From: Symsagittifera roscoffensis | Taxonomy: Eukaryota > Xenacoelomorpha > Acoela > Convolutidae | Length of the DNA: 64,000 nt | Assembly (NCBI RefSeq): GCF_963678635.1 | Contig: NC_087063.1 | Span: 83,251,574 to 83,315,573, forward strand | Reading direction: 5' to 3' | Shown here: piece after piece, positions 21,001-30,546 of the stretch | Layout of the letters: each line of letters starts with the position of its first letter | Position numbering within the stretch: the first letter of the stretch is position 1 | Notes under the pieces: generated by a model | Database searches by the model: none | Told to the model about the DNA's origin: nothing | The model's input: the letters and a program-made list of their open reading frames with translations, nothing else | Made by a program: the position numbers and the translations under genes

Positions 21001-21676
21001 ATTCGCGTTGTCTCCGGGATATGCACATCTCCCGGATGGACTGAAATTTGTGTATGCAATGGTAGCCTTACTTTCGGAGGGAAAATATGATGTGATCATA
21101 TCAGCCCCGAATCGCATGATAGAAATGGAGAACCTGAGGCCACTGAAGGCTGAACTGCCTGCAGTATGGTCAGATATCTCAAACGCGATGAGAGGGTTCA
21201 AGGACCACGCGCTACACATGTTGGTGTTGGACGAAGTGCTGGGGTTGGAACTGTCCAACTTCAGTCGGCAACTCAAACTGAAACCAGGAATAGATGACGA
21301 CCATCGAGTGATCACGGCAATGTCCAACGACTTGTGGTTCCGAGCAATGGAAGTGGCGAGTGAAGACACGAGAAGAAAGAATTCACTGGAGACGAGAGCT
21401 CATCTGGATGCGATGGTGCTGAGAACCAAGCCGGAAGCAAACCAGTGGCTACACCTGAATCCTAGAGTAGCGGCATTGGGTGCAGATGCTTTTCAGCAAG
21501 GCCCAGTAATGATTGCTAAGATACACGCCTACTTGTTGAAGGAGGTGAACCTGACGGAAAATGCCGGAGAAAAGACAGCTGAGTTCGTGAACAGAATGTG
21601 TCAGATTACTCTGGAAACCTTCTGGACCCAGGAAGTGAAGGGACAGGAGGAATTTGAAAGACAGACAGCATGCTAG
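18077..21676 (+). pseudogene. ORF3 of element A, segment 1: coiled coil and SGNH hydrolase
   Basis: This is the first 1,199 codons of the giant third ORF, in the env position. The N-terminal ~110 residues are conserved in B and C. Residues ~150-235 are a charged coiled coil. Residues ~400-590 are an SGNH/GDSL hydrolase: block I GDS (S411), block II FGGA, block III GTND (N460), block V DGIH (D554, H557). All catalytic positions are present, so esterase or lipase-like activity is plausible. Residues ~870-1060 hold a second conserved region with an AGINDHLH motif (N922), possibly a decayed SGNH fold. SGNH domains are known from CR1-type LINE ORF1 proteins and, as I recall, from some rotifer LTR elements. 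The frame ends at TAG 21674-21676. Comparison with B shows this is a one-base frameshift near 21,665, not the natural end. Confidence 0.85.
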
Positions 21677-22608
21677 AAGGGTTGGGAGCCGGATGGACCG
21701 CGTCCTTCTTGGCAAAAGTTTACCCGAAAGTCTCGCACTATTTGATAAAGGAATTCCTCCAAGCAGTAGTGAAAGTATCGATAGTGGAATTAATAGCCTT
21801 GTTCGTGACGTTCGGAGCGGAGAGTTTCGTAAAAGGACCGGCGATACTGCTTACGGATGGAATACAGAACCTGCGACTAGATGGACTTCTGACATTGATC
21901 GCAATAACCCACGGAAACTTGGGAGGACTGATGAAACTGGCACGTTGTCCAGAGCAGATGAAAGAGAGAGTGAGGAATCTGGATATGAAGAAATCCACGG
22001 ACTCGTGGAACAAAATAAGAGACCTGAGACACACTCTTATCCAGTATCTCTTGCAGCAAAATCGCTTTGGAACCGGAGAAGACGAGACAATTGAAAGAGA
22101 GGAAGATGTTAGACGACATGTTGGAGGCATGCCGCTATTAACAGATTTGAGCTTAGCTATGAGAATCGATCCCTTGGCGCTGATCAGAGGAGTCACGGAG
22201 TTCGTGACAGTGATCTATGGACCAGCAGTCACCTTTGCGTTCCCTGACGTTAAAGTGGAAGCATATAGGAGGTCGGTGCTGCACCTGAACCTCATATCGG
22301 CAGTGGACGGTAGTACACTGAACTGGTGCGAGCAGCACGCATTGCGAGAGCTCATGAGTGAAGATCTGTTATTTGCGAAGATATCGGAGCCAGAGATGAC
22401 AGTCATCAATTTTGACGATCACTTCTGTGACCGCATGGGAGAAGTAGAAAGAGGGCACATCGAGGTGTTTCCAAAGCTTTGGAATCTGAGGCCCTATGAC
22501 AAAACGAATGGTGAAATGACCAGAGTGCCTCGTCTCACAGCAGCCTATCACAAAGTGAGAGAAGAGACGAAGGACTGGGGCGATTACAAGAAGCTGAATT
22601 CCCTCTGA
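21670..22608 (+). pseudogene. ORF3 of element A, segment 2: hydrophobic and conserved region
   Basis: These 312 codons continue ORF3 in another frame after the frameshift near 21,665. The ATG overlaps the previous stop (ATGCTAG), but this is probably chance, since B encodes the same region within one long ORF. The first ~75 residues contain hydrophobic helices (IVELIALFVTFGAESFV), matched in B by another hydrophobic stretch, so membrane contact is possible. The following block (GMPLLTDLSLAMRIDP, IYGPAVTFAFPD, DGSTLNWCEQ) is strongly conserved with B, but I do not recognise the family. It ends at TGA 22606-22608. B shows that the natural frame goes on after a second one-base shift near 22,595. 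Confidence 0.75.
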
Positions 22609-22616
22609 TAAGAAGG

Positions 22617-25600
22617 ATGCTGCTCGGAGCAGTCTCCGTAGTACAAACTCCTAGATTGAGAGCATTCGAAACCAATGAAAGGAGAGTAGGGAATTTCATG
22701 GGAACGATGGATCCATACTTCGTAGGGAGAAATGCCGCCGTGTTACAGTACACACGATTTGCATACACGGATCAAGCGACGAAAAGGCGAATAAGCAACG
22801 CCGCTACTCCCAAGCCTGGAAGATTTGATGAGGAATGGAAAGGACTAGGCTTAGCTCCGATGAGAATGAGAGGCAGGACAGAATTGCCTGAAGCCTCATT
22901 GATCCTGACCAGTGTGAGAAAGGAGATGAGAGTTGGAGGAGTATTGCAGACGAGAACTTTCCTAGCACCCTTCGGCTGCGAAGAAATCAAAGTGGTCCAT
23001 AGAGAAGAGGAAGATAAATCGGCCGGTACATTGCTCATACCGAGATTCCATGAAGAAGCCGACAATGACGAACAAGGACCATCGAACTCGAATAAGGATA
23101 AGTCAGAAGGAGATGACGGACAGGGTGGAAGCCGTCAGACTGAAGAACCCATGCAACAAGATCAAGCTGGTGGGGAAGACGACAGGGCATCGACAGGAGG
23201 AACATCCAGCCTGGATTTTAACATCTTCAGTGATCTTGAAAACAATGCGGATACGTTGGAAGCAACTGAGCCAGCGGATGAAGGCACCTCGACACTGGAG
23301 CCTCCGTCAGCCTTTATGGAAATGAAACGGAATTTGCTGGAGAGCAGCTCTCCTGGCAATTCAAGAAATAACGACCAGAGAATCCTCACGGAATCACCTC
23401 GGAGGAGAAGAATAGAGGCCTCAGCCAGAGTACCTTTCTTGGGAACGCTGCCCGAAGAAGAATGGGAAGTACATCACCGAGACCACGAGAGTAGGACGGG
23501 ATGTAAGCTGGACAGAGTGGCGTTCATGGAAGAAGTCTGGACTGTGATTCAGAGCTATGGGACCCAATCCATTCTCAAAACAGGTCTCAATCAACCCTTG
23601 ATGAGAGAAGTACTTGACAAGCTTGATGAGTGTGAAGGAAGACTGAGTGAGTTATTGATCGACTCAGCTACTGATGAGAGTGAAGCGAATTCTCCCATCA
23701 AGATGACACCGCAGGACGATGGAGAGGTGGTGTACCTGTCAAGGACCAGGAGAGGAACGATGCGATCGAAAATGGTGATTGATAAAATCAATGCGATGAA
23801 AATGAAGTTAGGCAGCAGAGTGATGCCGAGGAGAATTGGAAAGACAAAAGTGGATTCAGAAATATCGATGAAAGCTGGTAACTCAGCGAAAAGGAAGCGA
23901 GTCGAAGAAGTCATGGATTTGGGGCAAGGTGATTATCAATTGTCTGGCACAGATAGAATATTAACTGATATAGCGATGGTGCCACCCATTCTCATGGCGG
24001 GGATAAAGTCAACCGGTTATAAATCCAAAAGGAGTGACCGCACTCTGACTGGAGCAACGTTAGAAATGGAAATACTCAGCCAATGTGGAGAGAGCAAAAT
24101 GAGGGACTTCAAGCCATCTCCCATGAATCATGGAAAGGGAAGTGTTGCAGGACAACTAACACCAGTGGAATACAACCGACTAACCGTGTCGGAGACAGTG
24201 TCGATAGATGAACCCACCGGTGGATACATGGAGATGTTGGAATACCGAAACTCGGCTAGAGGGTATGTAATGGCCCTGGAAGACGAAAAAGCCATGGAGG
24301 GTTATCTGGAAATGATGTTGCAAGGCACCACCCTCAAGCAGAAGGCGTATGGAACTTTGGCGTCGTCTGACGTAGATGCGGAAACGATCGAGCAGTTAGT
24401 GAGCCTTCCATGGAAAGCAGTAGTGTTGAGGTATTTCGAGGAAGAAATGAGGACTACGCCAAGAATACATGCTCTCGTGGCAGTACCTTACGTAAGGACA
24501 GAGTTACAACTCAGGTTCGCCTGGTGTATGATGGGACTGACTCGCGAAGAATATGATTCAGAAGAAAGAAAGAGATCAAAAGAAGAAAAGGTTTTCCTTT
24601 TGACGAATCTGAGGGATCTGATAGTCCAGGAGGGAGCAGCAGTAGCGTGTGCGAAGCGGAGAGACGCTCTCTGTTTCATTCGATTCCTGATAGAGCAGAT
24701 TTCAGTACCCGCATTAAACACTTGTGTTAAAATGTTGAGGGAAGGCGATGAGCGAACGAAAGCCTTGTTCTTACTAGCAATGCTGGAGATGCAGCAAAGT
24801 AAACCGATGAGGGTGAACATGAAAGAACCTGAAGAATTGGAACCCATGAAAAAGATAGACGAGATCAGGAGATTCTCAAACAAGGAGTTGAGACTCACTA
24901 AAGAATCTATGGGAGCATTGCCGAAATCCAGTGAATACTGTGGACCGATCAAGAAGAAGTCATATAGCTATGTATCTGGGATCTTAGGGATAGCGTACAA
25001 TCCTTTCCTGAGTGAAGACATACGTGATTGCTTCTTTGATTATGAGCAGGCGGTGTTACTAAGATTCTGGACGTCCAGAATTGTAACGATTAAAAGCGTC
25101 AACAATTCACAGGCCAAATTGGGACTGGTCTTGGAAGAAGAGGTGACTGCACCTTCAGTACCAAAATCCGACAAGAGAGTGGAGTTTGGGTTGGGATTCT
25201 CAGATGAATTACTGAGAACGAGCTTGATGGCAGTGTGGGAATTGATGAGACCATCATGGTGTCCTAGTCCCAACGCTGACTCAATATTACGGGCGACACA
25301 AGACGTACAGAGGGAACTGAATGCAGACTGTAACCTGCGTGACCTCAACATCATATATAATGTGATGATAACAGCCTCTAAGAGCAACGGAGAAGATAAA
25401 GTGGAGTTGCCTGGCTGGGGACCAGAAGACTGGGTCAAACCTGGTAGCTGTCTGGCGGAAGTCTGTGGACTAGAGGGTCACGTCTGTGGAAGTCTAGACT
25501 GTGTGAAAACCCTGGAGAAACAACACAAGCAGTTGACAGTATTGTTTGGAAATGTAGTGATGAAAGCAAGAACGGAAACGGAACTGATAGCAGATTGCCA

Positions 25601-25787
25601 TGGAGGAACAGATGTGAATCTAGTGACAGCACTAGGATTCTACAGCATGTTTGGTTCTTTAGAGTCACTTTTGAATCTAGAACAGAAACATGAGATGGTC
25701 ACAGCCATCAGCGTAGAAGTATTCCCAGGAGTTCTGCAGACTGAGCAGAAGTATATAGGAAAATGGAGGGAAGCAATCGAGACATAG
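22617..25787 (+). pseudogene. ORF3 of element A, segment 3: unknown large region
   Basis: These 1,056 codons follow the second frameshift. In-frame sequence just upstream of the ATG (EFPLIRR) still matches B (EYPIVRR), so the ATG is not a true start. The segment has a conserved start around GTMDPYFVGRNAAV, an acidic low-complexity middle (Glu/Ser/Asp-rich, residues ~150-270), a basic linker, and conserved helical regions including KKSYSYVSGILGIAYNPFL. Near the end a C-X4-C-X6-C-X4-C pattern (about 25,449-25,502) is shared with B and could bind zinc. No known enzyme family is recognised. It ends at TAG 25785-25787, where B has a glutamate codon, so this is a nonsense mutation. Confidence 0.72.
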
Positions 25788-27002
25788 ATGAACATCAGAC
25801 ACAGCGAAACTTATTGTAGACCATCAGGAGCACGATATTTGGTGGGCTCAACGTTGGCTCCAATGTGCAAGAGCAGATATCCTGTACATTTCGTAGCTGT
25901 GGACGTAAAGAGTACAAGAACGATTGTGGATCAAGCCTTCTCAGTGCCGAAGTGTGTGAGATTAGCGAGGATGTCTGAAAAATCTTACGAGTTACTATGT
26001 AAGATGTTCTCAGCAATTCCAGAGAGAACCAAAGAAGAGTTGGAGTCAATACTAGGAAAGAAGTTCATGGGATATGTGAGCGGGAACTTCAGTGACTTCG
26101 AAAAACAGAAACAGGGAGGATCAACTGTCACAGATTACAATGCAGTAGATGAGAATGATGAAATCCACCGAGTGATGATGGAAGTGGAACCATTGCTGGA
26201 AGCTTCGGGAAAACGTAATTGGAGGAGCATCATGTTGACGCATGATGAGTTTCCTTGCCACTGCTTGCTGCAGACCTGGTGGTATCCCAAGCGTAGTAAT
26301 CTGATGTTGATCTGGGACTCTGGAGAGCTGCTCTCCATGGGTTTACCAGATTCATCACAGCCCGTAACAATAGTGATAGTGGGAGTTATGATGGCGATAC
26401 GATGGCTGGAAGCTCATGTGAGAGAAAATAATAGACAAGAGGCACCAACGAGAGAACAATTGGGGAAATTAGATTGTCTGAAAGATTTAGATCTTTTTGA
26501 GACAATGTGCAAAGTTCTAAACATTCCGATGGAAGTGAAGAAGATATGGGCAAGAAAACGATTGATGCCATGGATCAGAGCTAACATGACTGCATGGTTG
26601 TACGAGTATGCGAAAAAGCATATGTCGAAACATGGCAGAGTGTACAGTGAATATCAGCTGGACATTGGGGCAGGAGCTTTCAAGCGAGCTTTCGTGACTC
26701 ATCGGAATGCAGTGACCACCGCTGTGAAAAGAATTTCCAGGACGAGCGAGCGTAGTGGAAATGAGAAGGCAGAGATGCTGAAAGAAGATTTGGAGAGAAA
26801 CGTGACGTTGTGTCTCCACAACAGCTTCTGTAGAAACAGAGAATCAAACGTGGATCCCCTACCTTGCTGTAAACAGAGGGTGGAAGAGCAGAAGTGTTGG
26901 AGGACGGCTTCCAACAGCGTCAGGATAGTCAATGACGTGCTACAAGACACGGAAACCGAAAGTGCGGAGTCAGTGTCACAGGAGGAGGAAATGGAGCATT
27001 GA
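25788..27002 (+). pseudogene. ORF3 of element A, C-terminal segment
   Basis: These 404 codons are in the same frame as segment 3, directly after its TAG, and match the C-terminal ORF of element B throughout. Conserved features are SVPKCVRLARMS, PLLEASGKRNWRSI, a Cys/His cluster CHCLLQTWWYP, and RAFVTHRNAVTT. The last ~50 residues are acidic and variable. I do not recognise the family. The natural ORF3 stop is TGA at 27000-27002. If the breaks are ignored, the original protein would be about 2,970 residues, far longer than a usual env product. No signal peptide or furin-like site is evident, so an envelope function is not supported. Confidence 0.72.
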
Positions 27003-27523
27003 CGAATGGTCGAGAAAACAAGAGGCAGCAAGAAAGAAAATTAAAAGAATTTAGAAGTTTTAGAACTTCTAAACGACGAAAAAAGAAGAGAACAAAGGGA
27101 TGATGAAGAAAAGTCAAAACTCAGAATTGTTTTGTGTGTGTGAAAAACTCAAGTGAGGAACCAAGCAACCAAGTTGTAATTGAAAACTGAAACATTTTTG
27201 TTGAGTTTTGAAATTGTTGCATTTATAAATTTGCATTTTGGTTTTAGTTGAAGTGGCTTTAGAGACACTCACTTATTATTTATTTAGAAAGGCTTGAGGG
27301 AAGAGTATATTTAAATATTCCAGCCTGCATGATTGTTTTTAATCACTTAGGAAAACTGATCACTTTGTGGTGATGTGGAAGGCTTGAGTAATCTCTCGAA
27401 GAGGGAGATTGTTTCATTGTTCTTTCTAACCACAAAGTTTCTTAGTTTTAATATTCAGGACAATAAACAAGCAAGATTTCCGAAGGGAAGGAGCATAATA
27501 GGATAATTTTAGCTTGTTGGTTG

Positions 27524-27538
27524 GCAGGACTGTCCTGC
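27524..27538. repeat. 15-base perfect palindrome
   Basis: GCAGGAC and GTCCTGC flank a single T. It is a small potential hairpin in the 3' region of element A. Confidence 0.5.
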
Positions 27539-28153
27539 AAGCCAGCACCTTTTAAATCTAAGAGAAAAAGTTTTAATCGGGACATTGACACTGGAAGTCA
27601 GAAAACATGTTTTATCTTAAGTCATATCCTCAATGTGCAGATTAATGAAAGAATTTGAAGGCTATAATGATGTAGTATGATGCCATTTATATTCTGCAGT
27701 GAGTCGATGTGACGTAGATAAAAGTAATTTCGTGCATTTTGTAAATTCTGTTCGATGACACTGTAACCATTTAGAACATTGCGCGATTCAATGAGGACAT
27801 TGACCGGACTGTCCGGGGAGTATGTGACATTCGACCAGAATGGCCAAAATGCAATCTCTGCAGAATTCGGAATTTTAGCAGTAAGCCTTCCGGATTGGTG
27901 GTTTTTAAGAACTAAGGGCGTTATTGGAACGTTTAGCCAAACGGTGAAGGCTGGAATATTCTAGTATTTTAAAATTTCAAAAATTCGAATGATGACGTCA
28001 CATTTCTGAGAAATGCTGAAACGGCCATTTTAACAAAAAACGAGAGAGGAAACACAACAACAACGTTAGTTGCGCTGACGAGAACAACTTTATTGAAATT
28101 GAAGAAGTCGAAATTGAAGAAAAACAGCAGCAGAGTGCAGAGAACGTTTCGAG

Positions 28154-28185
28154 TTGCAACTATTGTGCTGCTACAATAGTTGCAA
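28154..28185. repeat. Perfect 13-bp inverted repeat, 6-base loop
   Basis: TTGCAACTATTGT is followed by GCTGCT and then its exact complement. It lies in the 3' region of element A. A 13-pair perfect stem is unlikely by chance and could form an RNA hairpin. Confidence 0.7.
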
Positions 28186-28264
28186 GGCCGTTGCGAACAA
28201 CGGTGAAGGGTAAGAAACCAGCCTTCCGTGTTGTCGTGAAATCGAACTTAAGGAGCTTGATTCA

Positions 28265-28282
28265 CCGGATTCAAGAATCCGG
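28265..28282. repeat. 8-bp inverted repeat carrying the CCGGA motif
   Basis: CCGGATTC and GAATCCGG are separated by AA. The right arm continues into AAGGGTC, giving a close match to the motif repeated in 1-640. Confidence 0.6.
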
Positions 28283-28559
28283 AAGGGTCTCGGGACGGAA
28301 AACTTTTATTGACTCATATGAACTTTTAGCATCCTGTCATGTCCTGACTTGAATTTAATTGATATTTGGATTAGTTTTGACAAGGATGAGGTACTAAGAG
28401 TTGGGGGAAAGGGTTGATCCATCTTCGATGGAGATGATGATTTTTATCTACTGAACAAAAACAATAGTAATATAATAAATAGTAGCCCTGTTTTTAGGAG
28501 TGACCTCGTGGTCTGGGGATACTGAGACCCAGCCATGAGCTCACTATTTTTGCATGTAA

Positions 28560-28757
28560 TTCAGTTAATTTGAGCGTTCTGGTCGAAGCCGGAGAACAGT
28601 AACGTTTTTGTCGACCCGATGTTAGAAAAGACCACCGAAAAGTACTGGCTTGGTAGAGACGGTAAAAAACATGCAAAGCTCTGTTTAGACGCTAGCCAGT
28701 CGTCTTAAGACTTAGTTTTGTTATCCGTCGATATGTATCTTCCGGGCGAATGTTACA
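28560..28757 (-). mobile_element. Fragment of a LINE-type 5' region
   Basis: Read on the minus strand from 28,757, it begins TGTAACATTCGCC. It then follows the same order of motifs as the 5' monomers at 52,366 (ACGACTGGC, TTTTTACCGTCTC, a run of A then GTTACT), with many differences. It is an old 5'-region fragment without coding sequence, lying between the tails of elements A and B. Confidence 0.5.
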
Positions 28758-28996
28758 ATCTGCACACACCTGCACCTATGAATTCTCGCTTTTCAAGCCA
28801 ATTATTTTAAAATTTCTTTTGTCCCATTCAACTAGGAAATTGTCATGCAGCATTTTCGTTTATATAATAGATATAGCATATTTATAACAATATCTTGTTT
28901 TGTTAAAATTTCTTTTTCGTGAACCCAGGTTTTACCCGGATCCACACTCAAGGCCCCTTTCCCTCTCAAGACTCAAGATCCACTCGAACCATCCAC

Positions 28997-30325
28997 TCAC
29001 CTCGCACTCTTCGCCTTGGAGGTGCTGCACCCTGAAGTACTAGATACGGCAAACTGTCTCAACAGTTCTTCTTCATCATCGGATCTAATCACGATTTCCT
29101 CCCAAGCCTTCAGCTGTTCATAGGATCGCATCCATTCTCTTTGCTCCTGCAACCTCTTTGCCTGGTTGGGTAGTGCCTTCACCCTAGATTCCCGGTTCAA
29201 ACAAAAGGAGTTGTGCAGGCTCAAGCTCACGTTCTTCGCCAGGTCCTCCTCTAGTATCGATTCCCTCGCTTTGGTATTGTCTCTAGACATTTTACCCACT
29301 CTCTTCCATCCTGTCGTGATCGCATTTCGATGGGTTAACAGGGGTCTCTTGAAAGCTTCTGGCCCAATCGCGGCCTGGAACTGTCGATACTCCTTTTGAT
29401 GCTTTCTCATGTGATCTTTCGTTGTCATGTACAACCAAGACGTCAGTGTCGCCCGAAACCATGGAAAGTACCTCAAACGGCTCCATACGTGTCTGACTTC
29501 CGTCGGTATGGCGAATACTTTGCACGCAGTCTCAAACAACTCGAGTCTCCTGCTGTAGTCTATCGCGTATATTGACTCAGCCGTTGGCGTCGTTGCTTCC
29601 CGATACTTCGTCACATTCTCTTCTATCCATCTCAGAGCCAACATCGTACTCACTACTAAGAGCGTCACCTTCTGCCGGTGATCCGGTAGTCCGATCGACC
29701 GAATTTCTTCCATATCCCACACCAGGCAAAGGTTCTTGTGATCTGGATACCACACCGTTTGTGCCAAACAGTGGCATGGGCATTCTCCATGGGTGATCTC
29801 AATGCTCCTGAGGTTACGCTCCCCCGAGGCTTCCAAAAGAGGCTCAAGCTCCATCATTTTCTCATGTATCGTGTCATTATCTTCCATGTTTGGAGCACCT
29901 CCCACAGGCTTTCCGATCACGTTTTGTCTCTCGTGATCGCTGGTATTCTCACTCTCCAACTTCAAAAGTTCTTCTCCCCAGATTTCACTCAAGTCATCTC
30001 TCAATTCTTTTGGTACTATCCCTCTGATTTTTCTCAACAACTTGTGCGAGTGATGCGATATCCGAGCCAACCTCACGCACTTGGGCACTGAGAAGGCCTT
30101 GTCCACCAATATTCTCTGGCTGGATGCTTCCACCATCGCCATGTGCAGTGGGTAGTGGCTTCCGCACAAATTGGCCATCATTGACCCTATCAGGGATTTT
30201 GCGTTCAATGGCAGGCCATAAGCTTCGCTCATGGGAAACCCCATTTCTGCCTCGAGACCAACCTTCCAGCTCCGGATATGCTTTTGAGTCACCTGCAACA
30301 CTCCCGGCCATGATTCCACGCTCAA
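28997..30325 (-). pseudogene. ORF3 of element B, C-terminal segment
   Basis: These 442 codons match the C-terminal segment of ORF3 in element A: SVPKCVRLARIS, PLLEASGERNLRSI, the CPCHCLAQTVWYP cluster and RPLLTHRNAITT are all preserved. It lies in the same frame as the long ORF3 segment upstream (30482-37861), but the ~160 bases between them are read in another frame, which implies two compensating indels. The codon at 30,325 is TTG, so this is not a real start. The last ~50 residues are variable. The family is unknown. Together with the upstream parts, the B ORF3 spans about 2,955 codons. Confidence 0.75.
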
Positions 30326-30546
30326 CGCGTCACTAAATGGTGTTCAGACTCTAGTCTTTCCAGTGACTGCAGACTACACATTCTCGAGAAGAATCCGAGA
30401 GCTGTTGCTATGTTCACCGTAGTTCTCGCGTAACACTCCGCTACTATTTGCACTTCACTTTTCTCCTTTTCCGTGATATCTTCAAACCAAGTGACCAGGT
30501 CTTCTGACACATGACCGTCCATCGCAGGTGTGCTCTCCGTTCCCAC
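30322..30546 (-). pseudogene. ORF3 of element B, short frame-shifted bridge
   Basis: These 74 codons are in the frame between the two larger B ORF3 segments. From about 30,500 the protein (VAECYARTTVNIATALGF) matches the element A sequence ADCHGGTDVNLVTALGF, so the natural protein passes through this frame. The shift into it occurs just after the Cys motif near 30,500 and the shift back near 30,325. They may be two small indels in the element or sequencing errors. Confidence 0.7.

Larger units (their letters stand above)
27003..28559 (+). other. 3' non-coding region behind ORF3 of element A
   Basis: This is about 1.5 kb of AT-rich DNA with no convincing gene. It contains several short palindromes (27524-27538, 28154-28185, 28265-28282), a GTCCGGGGAG motif near 27,808 that also recurs within pol, and purine-rich runs that could serve as a polypurine tract (for example near 28,400). 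No copy of the 660-1377 leader was found here, so a 3' LTR could not be recognised. The outer end of element A is therefore uncertain. Confidence 0.5.

Noticed and set aside
21670-21676. ATGCTAG stop-start overlap and TAG-ATG at 25785-25790, as if for coupled reinitiation
   Set aside because: Element B encodes the same regions in one continuous frame, so the first is a frameshift and the second a nonsense mutation (Glu codon in B).
18077-27002. ORF3 as a retroviral envelope protein
   Set aside because: There is no signal peptide, furin-like site or fusion-peptide plus anchor arrangement, and the protein is several times too long; only its position is env-like.
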